NCBI GenBank assembly: GCA_036398095.1
Contig: DASWHR010000068.1
Location: forward strand, 1 to 57,504
Direction: 5' to 3'
Source of the DNA: DASWHR01 sp036398095
Lineage (GTDB): Bacteria > Actinomycetota > AC-67
DNA: 57,504 nucleotides
The notes under the pieces are model-generated. The model made no database searches. It was given only the letters and a program-made list of their open reading frames with translations, and had not been told where the DNA came from. Shown one piece after another: positions 16,644-24,657 of this stretch (the first letter of the stretch is position 1; every line of letters starts with the position of its first letter). The position numbers were made by a program, and so were the translations under genes.

Positions 16644-19600
16644 TCATCCCGAGCCGCGGATGCCGGATTGCTCCCCGTTTTGCGCTAGGCGTTCCCGGCC
16701 TCGCGCAGGTGAAAGGGCGAGTCCGACGGCGGCTGCGAGCGCGAGGAGCGCGGCCGCGGTCCCGCCGGCCGAACCTACCCCGGTCGCCGGCAACGGGCCC
16801 ACGGCCGGCTTCGGCGCCGGCGCGGCCTTCTTCGTCCCCAGCACTTTCGCGCTGGCCGCCCCGACCAGGTCGGCCGTCAGCGTAAACGCGCGGCCGCGCG
16901 GCCCGTCGGCCGCGGTGTTGCCGCCCTCGGGCAGCGTCAGCGACACCGCGACGCGATACTCGCCGGGCAAAAGACCCGCGAGCGAAAGCGAAGCCGGTCC
17001 CGGCGGCGCGAGGAACGTGTCGGCCACGACGTTGCCCCACCGGTCGTAGACGAACAAGTCCCACGTGTCGCTGCCCGTCCCGGCGAGCGTCAGGTCCAAG
17101 CGTTCGAGGCCGTCCGGCGCGTCGATGGCATAGATCGGAAAGTCGCTTTCGATGCCGCTCGCGCCGGTGAACGGCCCCGAGTTGTCGATCGCCTTCGTGA
17201 AGCCGTTGACCGCGACCGGGCCTTCGCCGGCGTTTGCGTCGGTGATCTCGACGACGGCCAGCACAGGCATGCGCAGCGTCGTGCGAACGCCGGTGGTTGT
17301 GTCGGTCACGTCGGCCAGCAGGTAGCCGGTGTAGTGGCCGGGCTTCGCGCTCGCCGGGATCGTCAGCGACGCCGCGACGTTCTTGGGAGCGCGGCCGGAG
17401 ACGCTGGTCGCGGCCGGAAGCGTCCACCAAGACGGGTCGATTGTGGCGGCGTTCACCGAAGCGGCGCCGGCCGCGGCGCGCAGGCTCACCGAATACGTGC
17501 GCGCGGTCGCCGGGTGCAGCGTGAGCGTCCGCGATGTCGTCTGCTGGGGTTTGACCGTTCCCGCCTGGAACGAGGATTGCCATTCGTGCATCGCCGGCGC
17601 GGACGGCTTGGCCGCGGCCGTGTAGATCACGATGCCGCCGGTGATCGCGTCGATCGCCGCCGGAACGTTGATCCGGCCCGCGCCTTCGACGAGCGGTCCG
17701 ACCGGAACCGGCGCGGGGAAGTCGTTCTCGCGCGAGCCGATCTCGCCGTGCAACTGCAGCAGCGCACCGGCGGGCGAGGTGTCTACCGTGGCGAGCGCGC
17801 CGCCGGCGTAGGCCGGACGAGACGCCACGGTGCCGGCGGTGTTGGACAGCGCGGCGACGACGAGCCAGAACGGCGGACGGTTCTCGTAGGCGCCGGCGGC
17901 GCCGAACGCCCGGCGGAAGGCATCGACGACAAGCGTTGCCGCGCCGGCGGCATGCGGCGACGCCATCGACGTTCCCGAGAAGCTCGCGTAGCCGTTCGTG
18001 TCGCCGTCGGTGTTCTGATTCGATTTCGCCGCCATGATCGAGCGGCCCGGCGCGGCGAGGTCGGGGGCGAACCCGAAGTCGGCCGACGGGCCTCGCGACG
18101 AGAAGCTCGTAATGCTGGGACGAACTTTGCCGTTGCTCGCCGGAACCCCGCGCGGGACGGTCGCGCCGGCTTCGGTGGTCTGCCCGTCGGCGAGCGCGAG
18201 ATCCCAATCTTTCACCGTCGCGGCGACGGTCGTGATGTGAGGCGCCGGGCCGGGCGATCCGATGGTGTTGAACCGGTCACCCGAGTTGCCGGCCGACGTC
18301 ATGATCGTGGGATGCCCCCAAGCCGGGTCGGTGACGATGGCTTCGAACGCCGCCGATTGCGGATCGTTGGGGTCGTTGAGCGCGCCGTAGCGAACGTCGA
18401 TGCCGAACGAAAGGTTGATCACGTCGGCATGCTGGTCGATCACGGCCCATTCGAGCGCGGCGATCATGTCGTCGGTGAGCGCGGTGACGTCGATCGCGAT
18501 CCGGCCGGCGATCAACGTCGCCTCGGGCGCCACGCCCGGGTACGTTCCCCACTGGTCTTGCCCGGCGCCTTCCGCGGTTCCGGCCGCTTCGCCGGCGACG
18601 TGCGAGCCGTGCCCGCCGACATCGGTCGCGCCCTGCCCGACCAGCGTCTGTCCGCCGGCGAAGAGCGCGTCGGCGGCGATCTTGCCCGTGCAGCCGGCGG
18701 CGTCCCAGTGCTCGAAATCCTGTTCGTCGAGGTCGGCATGCGAACCGTCCACGCCGGTGTCGAGGATCGCGAGCCGGACGCCGCGCCCTCGGATTCCGCG
18801 ATCCCATACCGTCGGCGCACCCAGATCGGTGACACCGCGGCGCCTCAAGTTCGGGTTGTTTCGCCAGCGCGCAGAGTCCGCGGGGCCCTCGCAGGCGGCG
18901 TTGCCGTTGCCTGCGGGTTCGGGCGCATCGCGTGTGACCTCGGCGGTCGCGACTGCGACGGTGCCGGTGTAGGTGTACAGGATCGGAACGGTCGGCTGGT
19001 TGGCCTTGCGGTAGAAGATCTCGAGCGTCCATTCGCCGGCCGCGAGATCGCCGGGCGCGTACCGGAAGGCGATCTGATGAAGCAGCAGCGGCCGCGCCAT
19101 CACGATGTGGCCGTCCGGGTTGCGCAACCGCGCTTGCAGTTGATCGACCGCGTTCGCGTCGGTGTGCGGCTGGCCGGGCGGTGCCACGGTCAGGTCCACG
19201 GTGATCGTGGCGGCGCCGGCCTCGACCGGCACCGAATGGATCGCGGGAGCCTGCCCGGCGGTCATCGTGCCGGACACGTTCGTGGACGTGTCGTCTACGC
19301 GTCCCGACAGCACCGGATACAAGGCACGCACCCACGGCTTCGCCGCGAGCCGCATCAGCGTCGCGCCGTCGGCGACGAGCGAGATCGCCGGCACCGACCG
19401 GAGCGCCCAGCGAACCCGCGCGCCGGCCGCGCGAACGTCGGCCACGCGCGTTCGCGCCGCGCGATCCACGACCGCATACACCACGAAGTCGCCGGCCCGG
19501 TAGCCGTCGACGAGATAGTCCAGCCGCGCGTCGGGCTGAACTCCGATCGCGAGCAGACGGTCCAGACCCCCGCGCAGCTTGCCGGTGGCCTCCGAGGCCG

Positions 19601-19721
19601 CCGGGCCGGACAAAGCGGCGCCGGAACCGGAGCCGGCGCCGGCCGTCATGGGCAGCGGCAGCAGGGCGAGCCCCACGGCCAGGGCGGCCGCGACGCGCAG
19701 ACGGGACGCAGTGCGAAGCAT
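16644..19721 (-). CDS. Secreted subtilisin-like (S8) serine protease with LPATG tail
   Basis: A 1025-residue exported protease. A signal peptide (about residues 1-27, 'AAALAVGLALLPLP') is followed by a propeptide-like region and an inserted segment before the catalytic domain. The triad is visible: Asp321 in 'AILDTGVDGSHA', His371 in 'GGHGSHVAGEA' and Ser585 in 'FSGTSMASPHAAG'. C-terminal beta-rich domains follow. At 977-981 there is LPATG, then a hydrophobic helix and basic residues, matching a sortase-type sorting signal, with an unusually long tail of about 20 residues. ATG 19721 has AGGAAGG nine bases upstream. No sortase gene is in the window. Confidence 0.9.
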   Translation of the reverse strand: MLRTASRLRVAAALAVGLALLPLPMTAGAGSGSGAALSGPAASEATGKLRGGLDRLLAIGVQPDARLDYLVDGYRAGDFVVYAVVDRAARTRVADVRAAGARVRWALRSVPAISLVADGATLMRLAAKPWVRALYPVLSGRVDDTSTNVSGTMTAGQAPAIHSVPVEAGAATITVDLTVAPPGQPHTDANAVDQLQARLRNPDGHIVMARPLLLHQIAFRYAPGDLAAGEWTLEIFYRKANQPTVPILYTYTGTVAVATAEVTRDAPEPAGNGNAACEGPADSARWRNNPNLRRRGVTDLGAPTVWDRGIRGRGVRLAILDTGVDGSHADLDEQDFEHWDAAGCTGKIAADALFAGGQTLVGQGATDVGGHGSHVAGEAAGTAEGAGQDQWGTYPGVAPEATLIAGRIAIDVTALTDDMIAALEWAVIDQHADVINLSFGIDVRYGALNDPNDPQSAAFEAIVTDPAWGHPTIMTSAGNSGDRFNTIGSPGPAPHITTVAATVKDWDLALADGQTTEAGATVPRGVPASNGKVRPSITSFSSRGPSADFGFAPDLAAPGRSIMAAKSNQNTDGDTNGYASFSGTSMASPHAAGAATLVVDAFRRAFGAAGAYENRPPFWLVVAALSNTAGTVASRPAYAGGALATVDTSPAGALLQLHGEIGSRENDFPAPVPVGPLVEGAGRINVPAAIDAITGGIVIYTAAAKPSAPAMHEWQSSFQAGTVKPQQTTSRTLTLHPATARTYSVSLRAAAGAASVNAATIDPSWWTLPAATSVSGRAPKNVAASLTIPASAKPGHYTGYLLADVTDTTTGVRTTLRMPVLAVVEITDANAGEGPVAVNGFTKAIDNSGPFTGASGIESDFPIYAIDAPDGLERLDLTLAGTGSDTWDLFVYDRWGNVVADTFLAPPGPASLSLAGLLPGEYRVAVSLTLPEGGNTAADGPRGRAFTLTADLVGAASAKVLGTKKAAPAPKPAVGPLPATGVGSAGGTAAALLALAAAVGLALSPARGRERLAQNGEQSGIRGSG

Positions 19722-19816
19722 GCTTGAAATCCTTCCTGTTGGGATCGGGCCGGTTCATCTTCGCCGCGAAGGTCGCGAACTCCTTGAAAGGGCGTCGCCG
19801 GCCGCGCCCCAGCCGC

Positions 19817-19822
19817 TAGGCT
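19817..19822 (+). promoter_or_regulatory. -10-like TAGGCT upstream of the lactonase gene
   Basis: TAGGCT ends nine bases before ATG 19832, the same geometry as other presumed leaderless starts in this window. No ribosome site is visible before the ATG. The 110-bp gap also must carry the divergent protease promoter. Confidence 0.35.
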
Positions 19823-19831
19823 GCCGCGGTC

Positions 19832-20524
19832 ATGCGGGAAGAGGTGTTGGAGGGCCCCGAGCAGGTCGCCGCCCGCGCCGCGGCGCTCATCGCGGCCGCC
19901 GCGCCGGGCACGGTTGCGCTGGCCTCCTCCCCGTCGCTTCGAGCCGTGATCGCCGCGGCCGCGGTGCCGCTGTCCTCGGCGGCGATCTGGTTCGCCGACG
20001 ACCGATGCGTCCCCGGCGATCATCCCGAATCCGCGGCCGGGTTCGTGGCGCGAACGCTGCCGGGGGCGGCGTCGCATCGCATTCGCGGCGAGGATCCCCC
20101 CGTTGAGGCGGCGCGGGTCTACGACGACGAGATCGTCGCCGCGCTCGGCGACGAGCCGATCTTCGATGTGGTGCTGCTTGCGGCCGGCGGCGACGGGCGC
20201 GTCGCCGGCTTGTTTCCCGAAGCGCCTGAGCTTGGGGAGCGGATTCGGCGCGCCGTCGCGACCGGCGATGCACACGGTGGGCTTCGGCGGGTCACGTTGA
20301 CGCTGCCGGTTCTCAACCGCGCGCGAACGACGTTGATCCTGGCGACCGGACCGGACAAGGCGCCGGCGGTCGCGCGCGCGCGCGACGGCGATCTGCTTCC
20401 GGCTGCGCGAATCCTGGGCGCGACGTGGCTGCTGGACGAGGCCGCGGCCGCGCCGCCTCCGTTGCCGCGGCGGCGCAAGGCGTGGGAGCCGCTCGAAGGG
20501 CAAGAAGTGCTGTTCGAGCTCTAA
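19832..20524 (+). CDS. 6-phosphogluconolactonase-like protein (DevB/NagB fold)
   Basis: A 230-residue protein of the glucosamine-6-phosphate isomerase/6-phosphogluconolactonase superfamily. Recognisable motifs are 'IWFADDRCVPGDHPESA' and 'AAGGDGRVAGLFPEAPE', the second corresponding to the GxDGHTASLFPG signature. The usual His of DGH is Arg here, so activity is uncertain. True 6-phosphogluconolactonases hydrolyse 6-phosphoglucono-1,5-lactone in the oxidative pentose phosphate pathway, but zwf and gnd are not nearby. It is transcribed away from the subtilase and converges with a lipoprotein gene. Confidence 0.75.
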   Translation: MREEVLEGPEQVAARAAALIAAAAPGTVALASSPSLRAVIAAAAVPLSSAAIWFADDRCVPGDHPESAAGFVARTLPGAASHRIRGEDPPVEAARVYDDEIVAALGDEPIFDVVLLAAGGDGRVAGLFPEAPELGERIRRAVATGDAHGGLRRVTLTLPVLNRARTTLILATGPDKAPAVARARDGDLLPAARILGATWLLDEAAAAPPPLPRRRKAWEPLEGQEVLFEL

Positions 20525-20557
20525 CGCCAACCCGGGTCCACATCGGCGGGCCGTCCG

Positions 20558-21343
20558 TCACGGCCAGCTCGCTTCGAGCACGATGTCTTCGAGCGGATCG
20601 GACCGGTTCTCATTCATGAGCGCGAGCGCATACTCGGCCGGCACGTCCAGCCGCGTCGTCACGCGAAGCGGGCCGTTGCCGGAATCTTCGTCGGGAATTC
20701 GGTAGGGCTGGCCGCTTGCGGTGAGCGCTTTCGCGATCACGCGTCCGCTTTGAATCTGCAGCCGCGCCGGTCCGCCGCGAAACGTCGCCGTCGCGGTCAA
20801 CGTTCCCGAGCGCAGCGGCGTGACTTCCAGAAACGGGTTGCAGCCGTTGTCCTTGCACGCCGACGCACCGGCCGGCGGCGCCAGCCGCGGAAGGCGCAGC
20901 CCGACGCGGCGGCTGGCCTCGTCGTAGTCCAGGCGGACATCCACGCGTCCGGGACCGGAGCGCAGCACGACGGCGACGCCGGCCGCGCGTTCCCGCTGTT
21001 CGATCGATTCGCGCACGCCGGCTCCGATCGCCGCGATGCAGGTGCGGTCGGTGCGCTGGCCGACTTCGATCGGACACTCTCCGGGCGCATCGCCGGCGCG
21101 CTGGAGCAGAAACACGTCCACGCGCGCCGACTGGTCGTGGATCACGATCACGCCGGTCGCCGGGGTCGCCGGATCGATCGTCAGGACGGCCGGCGCGTTC
21201 GGGGTCAAGTCGATGCCGATGACCTGCAGCGTGACCGTCGGCGGCTTGGCCGGCGATCCGCTCGCCTGCGGACCGGGTGCGCCGCCCCCGCTGCACGCCG
21301 GCAGCGTGAGCACCAGAGCGGCAAGGACGGTGACCGGACGCAT
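20558..21343 (-). CDS. Putative lipoprotein of unknown function
   Basis: A 261-residue exported protein. A lipoprotein signal peptide is visible, with the lipobox LPAC (Cys17) followed by Gly, Pro and Ser-rich sequence. The mature part has several Cys residues ('CPIEVGQRTDRTC', 'CKDNGCNPF') that could form disulfides, and beta-rich repeats such as 'GTLTATATFRGGPARLQI'. No family was recognised. ATG 21343 is preferred over GTG 21352 because the -10-like TATCGT lies nine bases before the ATG and would leave no room for the GTG. The gene converges with the lactonase, 33 nt apart. Confidence 0.75.
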   Translation of the reverse strand: MRPVTVLAALVLTLPACSGGGAPGPQASGSPAKPPTVTLQVIGIDLTPNAPAVLTIDPATPATGVIVIHDQSARVDVFLLQRAGDAPGECPIEVGQRTDRTCIAAIGAGVRESIEQRERAAGVAVVLRSGPGRVDVRLDYDEASRRVGLRLPRLAPPAGASACKDNGCNPFLEVTPLRSGTLTATATFRGGPARLQIQSGRVIAKALTASGQPYRIPDEDSGNGPLRVTTRLDVPAEYALALMNENRSDPLEDIVLEASWP

Positions 21344-21352
21344 GACGCGCAC

Positions 21353-21358
21353 ACGATA
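21353..21358 (-). promoter_or_regulatory. -10 element TATCGT, leaderless promoter of the lipoprotein gene
   Basis: On the minus strand GG-TATCGT lies nine bases upstream of ATG 21343. It has the GGTANNNT form shared by several genes in the window, and no ribosome site intervenes. Confidence 0.5.
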
Positions 21359-21379
21359 CCGACGCCGGCGCCGGATCGC

Positions 21380-22168
21380 CTACGCGGAGAGAAACGAGCC
21401 GACCAGTCGCGCGAAGGCGGCCGGGTCGTCGAGCATCGCGAGCGGCTCGTCCCAGATCCGGAGCGTGGCGCCGGGCAGGAGCGAGGCCAGGCGGCGGGCG
21501 ACGGCCGCGTCGTGGACCGGGTCGTCTTCGTGGCCCAGGATGAGCACCGGCGCCTCGACGGCGGCCAGCGGCGCCGGGTCGGGGACGGGCGGGGGCGCGT
21601 CGCGGTAGCCGCGCAGCGCGCGTGGAATGCCATCGCGGTTCATGCGAAGGATCCGCTGCCGAACCAGCGCCCGCCATGCCGGCCGCTTCGCGAACAGCAG
21701 CCCGTAGACGGGGTCGGCAAGCGCCTTGCCGGCATAGTCCTCGAGCGTCATCGACTCAAGATCGGCGGCGAATTCGGGAAAGTGGGCGGCGCCGTCGTTC
21801 GGCTCGTCGAGCGCGCCCGGAAGGAACAGCGCGACGCGTTCGAACCGATCCGGACGCCCGGCCATGATCGCGCAGAGCGCCTCGGCCGAGACCGACACGC
21901 CGAAGGCGCGGGTGGCCGCGAACCGGTCGGCGACGCAGGCGATGTCGCGGCGCATCGCGTCGGGTCCGTAGCCGGCCTCCGGTGGCGGCCGGTCGCTGGC
22001 GCCGTGGCCGCGCAGATCCATCAGCACGCGAGTGCCCTGCGTCCCTGCCGCCCACGGCTCGATCTCTGCGATGCACGAGGTGATGCCGTGCGCGAAAAGC
22101 GTTACCGGCGTGCCGGCGCCGCGCACCTCGACGTTCAGCCGAGCGTCGGGACCTTCGATCAGCGGCAT
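21380..22168 (-). CDS. Alpha/beta hydrolase
   Basis: A 262-residue alpha/beta-hydrolase-fold protein. The oxyanion segment 'VTLFAHGITSCIAEIEPW', the strand-4 motif 'VLMDLRGHGASDRP' and the nucleophile region 'RAFGVSVSAEALCAI' are visible. The elbow is GxSxS rather than GxSxG, and the late Asp is in 'PVLILGHEDDPVHD'. The expected catalytic His before the final helix ('IWDEPLAMLDDPAAF') is missing, so activity is doubtful. ATG 22168 is set by the divergent DUF72 gene 24 bp away, with which it appears to share a bidirectional promoter. Confidence 0.82.
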   Translation of the reverse strand: MPLIEGPDARLNVEVRGAGTPVTLFAHGITSCIAEIEPWAAGTQGTRVLMDLRGHGASDRPPPEAGYGPDAMRRDIACVADRFAATRAFGVSVSAEALCAIMAGRPDRFERVALFLPGALDEPNDGAAHFPEFAADLESMTLEDYAGKALADPVYGLLFAKRPAWRALVRQRILRMNRDGIPRALRGYRDAPPPVPDPAPLAAVEAPVLILGHEDDPVHDAAVARRLASLLPGATLRIWDEPLAMLDDPAAFARLVGSFLSA

Positions 22169-22192
22169 GTGGCCGCGTAGAGTATCAGCGGC
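22169..22192. promoter_or_regulatory. 24-bp bidirectional promoter with overlapping -10 elements
   Basis: The whole gap between two divergent start codons is 24 bp. It holds TAGAGT (22178-22183) on the plus strand and TACTCT (22184-22179) on the minus strand, which overlap by five bases. Each ends nine to ten bases before its own ATG. Both transcripts would be leaderless or nearly so, and -35 contacts would fall inside the opposite coding region. Confidence 0.5.
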
Positions 22193-22933
22193 ATGAGGGT
22201 GATCGTCGGGACCAGCGGCTGGCAGTACGACGACTGGCGCGACGCGCTCTACGGTACGACGCCGAAGGCGAAGTGGCTGGAGGCGTTCGCGGAACGATTC
22301 CGCGCGGTCGAGGTCAACAACACGTTCTACCGGCTTCCGTCGGAGGAGACGTTCGCATCGTGGCGCGCGCGAACTCCCGACGAGTTCGTGTTCGCGATCA
22401 AGGCCTCGCGCTTCATCACGCACGTTCGCCGTTTGCGCGACGTCGGGGAAGCGGTGACGGTGCTGATCGAGCGCGCGAGCGCGCTGGCGGGCAAGCTCGG
22501 CCCGATCCTGTATCAGGTGCCGCCGTCTCTTCATCGCGACGACGCGTTGCTGGATCTGTTCCTGGCGACGCTGCCCCCGTACCCGAGGGCGACGATCGAA
22601 TTCCGCCACGACTCGTGGTTCGACGATGCGGTCTTCGCGAAGCTTCGCGACCGCGACGTCGCCTTGTGCGTCGCCCACGCCGACCCGGCGTCATCGCCGG
22701 CGCTTGCGACCGCGACGTGGGCGTACTTCCGGCTGCACGGCGGACCCGACTACACCCAGTACACCGACGACGAGAGCGCGCAGATCGCGCGCATGGTTGC
22801 CGGCGTGGCCGCTTCGGCCGATCCGGTCTTCGTCTTCTTCGACAACGATGCGGCCGGCGCCGCCGTTCGCGATGCCGGCGCGCTGTCGGACAGGCTCCGA
22901 TCGGCCGGCGTGGTGTCGCCTGAGAGCCGGTGA
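22193..22933 (+). CDS. DUF72 domain protein (YecE family)
   Basis: A 246-residue cytoplasmic protein of the TIM-barrel-like DUF72/YecE family, whose biochemical role is unknown. Diagnostic segments are the start 'VIVGTSGWQYDDWRDALYG', 'FRAVEVNNTFYRLPSEETF', 'FVFAIKASRFITH', 'GPILYQVPPSL' and the late 'WAYFRLHGGPDYTQYTDDE' region, with 'VFVFFDNDA' near the end. Length and motifs are typical. ATG 22193 follows the bidirectional promoter. A 293-bp repeat-bearing gap follows the stop. Confidence 0.9.
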   Translation: MRVIVGTSGWQYDDWRDALYGTTPKAKWLEAFAERFRAVEVNNTFYRLPSEETFASWRARTPDEFVFAIKASRFITHVRRLRDVGEAVTVLIERASALAGKLGPILYQVPPSLHRDDALLDLFLATLPPYPRATIEFRHDSWFDDAVFAKLRDRDVALCVAHADPASSPALATATWAYFRLHGGPDYTQYTDDESAQIARMVAGVAASADPVFVFFDNDAAGAAVRDAGALSDRLRSAGVVSPESR

Positions 22934-22992
22934 GCAGCACGAAGGGACCGGCCCGCGGAGTGCATTGGGGGAATCGACATCGCGGGACCGGT

Positions 22993-23040
22993 CCCGGGAT
23001 CGATCCGGGATCTGATCTGGGACCTGATCCGGGATCTGAT
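22993..23040. repeat. Four tandem 12-bp repeats
   Basis: Units are 22993-23004 (CCCGGGATCGAT), 23005-23016 (CCGGGATCTGAT), 23017-23028 (CTGGGACCTGAT) and 23029-23040 (CCGGGATCTGAT), and a partial unit follows. The second and fourth copies are identical. The array overlaps the end of the palindrome at 22984-22995. Confidence 0.85.
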
Positions 23041-23214
23041 CGGGCGAGCCGTCGGTTGGGGGGATTCGGGCGTCTCGCCGATCACCGCACGATCCGGGTT
23101 GGTGGATCGTTCGTGCTTGCTTCAGCGTAGGAAGCCGGCTCTTCGGCCCGCCCAATCCCGATGCAAAGGAATCCCAAAATCCTGGGCGCGAGGCGCCGCG
23201 GTGGGAGCGGCGTC

Positions 23215-23220
23215 TATCCT
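23215..23220 (+). promoter_or_regulatory. -10 element TATCCT, leaderless promoter of the GroES-like gene
   Basis: TATCCT ends six bases before ATG 23227, and no ribosome site lies between. No CIRCE or HrcA-type inverted repeat was seen, so heat-shock control of the classical kind is not supported. Confidence 0.5.
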
Positions 23221-23226
23221 GTGCGC

Positions 23227-23571
23227 ATGGATCAACCGCTTCGTTCCGTCGCCGGCGAGCCCCGGCAATCGGTCGGCATGACCGCGGATCGCGTTCTGGT
23301 GCGCAAGCCGCCCGAGAGCGAACGCACGTCGAAGGGCGGTTTGCTCATCCCCGCGACGGCCACCAGCGTCAGCAAACGCTGCGAGTGGAGCGAAGTCGTC
23401 GCCGTCGGTCCCTCGGTTCGATCCATCGAAGCCGGTGATCAAGTGCTCCACCTGCCCGAAAGCGGCCTCGAGGTCGATATCCGTGGCGAAGAGTTTCTGC
23501 TGCTCCGCGAGCGAGACTTGCATGCCGTCGCGAGCGACCGGACCGACGGCGGAACCGGCCTGTACCTGTAA
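23227..23571 (+). CDS. GroES/Cpn10-like co-chaperonin paralogue
   Basis: A 114-residue small beta-barrel protein. The core 'ADRVLVRKPPESERTSKGG' and 'LLIPATATS' matches the GroES start and mobile-loop region, and 'SEVVAVGPS', 'GDQVLHLPESG' and 'GEEFLLLRERDLHAV' correspond to later GroES strands. It has about 16 extra N-terminal residues and a C-terminal extension 'SDRTDGGTGLYL'. No groEL is adjacent, so it may be a second co-chaperonin or a diverged family member with another role. ATG 23227 is fixed by the promoter. Confidence 0.82.
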   Translation: MDQPLRSVAGEPRQSVGMTADRVLVRKPPESERTSKGGLLIPATATSVSKRCEWSEVVAVGPSVRSIEAGDQVLHLPESGLEVDIRGEEFLLLRERDLHAVASDRTDGGTGLYL

Positions 23572-23641
23572 CAGGCAGGAATCACGGGTCCCCGCGCGGA
23601 AGAAACCCGGCGTCAAAGACCGATCGTTGGGGGGGCCGTCC

Positions 23642-24613
23642 ATGCGCCGCATCGCAGGTGTCGTCGTTCTCGCTTTGGCCGTGCCGGGCGCGCCGGCCGG
23701 CGCCGATCCGCTCGTCACGCCATCGTGCACCGACGTGTCGGTGGAGGCGTCGGTGTTCCGGACGATGGGCGCGCCGTTCCCGGACGTGCTCGAAAATCTT
23801 GGCTTCGACGGGTTGGGCGCGATGTGGGTCGCCAACTCGACGACCGGACGCGTGCACAAGCTGGATCCGTCCGGAACGGATCTTGGCTCATTCGCGGTCG
23901 CGTCGCCCGGAGCGCTGACCATGGGGCCCGACGGGAAGATGTATGCGAACTTCGGCGACGCCGTCGCGGGCGCGGCGCTGCGCACAGGGCACGCCGGCGT
24001 GGTTCGGTTCGATCCGTCGGCACCGAATCCAGGCGCTATCGCGCCCGAGCCGTTCGCGTCGGGACTGGACATGGCCAACGGCGGGATCTTCGACGACGAG
24101 GGCAACTACTACGCATCCAACGACGTCGGCGACGGGCTGGTCAAGATCGCGCCCGACGGCACCGCGGACCGCGACTGGGTATCGCTGTGGGGAACGAACG
24201 GGTTGGTCGTGGCCGGCGATTCGCTCTATGCGGCGATCACGTTCGATCAGCGCTCGCCGATCGAACGGATTCCGCTTGCGGACCCTGCCGCCCACCACAC
24301 CGCTGCGCAGACGACCTTTGGAGTCGCGTCGCTGGAACCGCGTCTGTATACCGAGCCGGACGCCCAGGCGCCCCTCGCCGGCGTGAAGGGGCTCGACGAC
24401 ATGACGCTTGGTCCCGACGGGCGATTGTGGGTGACGGCGAACGGGACCGGAGAAGTGCTGCGAGTCGATCCCCAGTCCGGCGCTTCCTGTTTGGTCGCCT
24501 CGGGCTTGCAGAACCCGTCCAGCATCCGGTTCGCGTCGAGCTTCGGTCTCTACGACGGGGATGCCTTCGTCACCGAGTTCTCCGGCACGATCCGCCGTCT
24601 CCACCTGGTATAG
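23642..24613 (+). CDS. Secreted SMP-30/NHL-type beta-propeller protein
   Basis: A 323-residue exported protein. A signal peptide ('IAGVVVLALAVPGAPAGA', about residues 4-22) is followed by propeller repeats of the SMP-30/gluconolactonase/NHL type: 'LGAMWVANSTTGRVHKLD', 'GPDGKMYANFGD', 'DDEGNYYASNDVGDGLVKI' and 'GPDGRLWVTANGTGEVLRVD'. Such proteins may be lactonases or ligand-binding propellers; metal-site residues were not assigned. Only two visible cysteines near the termini could form a disulfide. It follows the GroES-like gene by 70 nt on the same strand. Confidence 0.78.
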   Translation: MRRIAGVVVLALAVPGAPAGADPLVTPSCTDVSVEASVFRTMGAPFPDVLENLGFDGLGAMWVANSTTGRVHKLDPSGTDLGSFAVASPGALTMGPDGKMYANFGDAVAGAALRTGHAGVVRFDPSAPNPGAIAPEPFASGLDMANGGIFDDEGNYYASNDVGDGLVKIAPDGTADRDWVSLWGTNGLVVAGDSLYAAITFDQRSPIERIPLADPAAHHTAAQTTFGVASLEPRLYTEPDAQAPLAGVKGLDDMTLGPDGRLWVTANGTGEVLRVDPQSGASCLVASGLQNPSSIRFASSFGLYDGDAFVTEFSGTIRRLHLV

Positions 24614-24622
24614 GAGTCCTCT

Positions 24623-24657
24623 CGCATCCGGCTCCTAGATGCGAACTGATTGCATCT
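24623..24657. promoter_or_regulatory. Candidate operator: alternating GATGC/GCATC half-sites before znuA
   Basis: Three half-sites alternate in orientation: CGCATC (24623-24628), GATGCG (24638-24643) and GCATCT (24652-24657). They form two overlapping inverted repeats, CGCATC-N9-GATGCG and AGATGC-N9-GCATCT, with centres 14 bp apart. The downstream repeat overlaps the -35-like TTGCAT (24650-24655). A Fur/Zur-type regulator gene lies 3.5 kb downstream, so metal-dependent repression is likely; the motif differs from the known AT-rich Zur boxes. Confidence 0.5.

Larger units (their letters stand above)
22934..23226. other. Gene-free interval with palindrome and 12-bp tandem repeats
   Basis: No convincing gene lies here. 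The short plus-strand frame across 22930-23130 is only a translation of the repeats and lacks a ribosome site. Contents are a perfect 12-bp palindrome GGGACCGGTCCC (22984-22995), four 12-bp tandem units (22993-23040) and the GroES promoter at the end. Confidence 0.6.

Noticed and set aside
22930..23130. A 66-codon plus-strand frame across the 12-bp repeats
   Set aside because: It reads through repeats (for example DPGSDLGPDPGS) without a ribosome site, and the frame is explained by repeat periodicity.
23141..23226. A CIRCE-type heat-shock operator before the GroES-like gene
   Set aside because: No TTAGCACTC-N9-GAGTGCTAA-like inverted repeat is present; the small CCCA/TGGG repeat is too short to mean anything.
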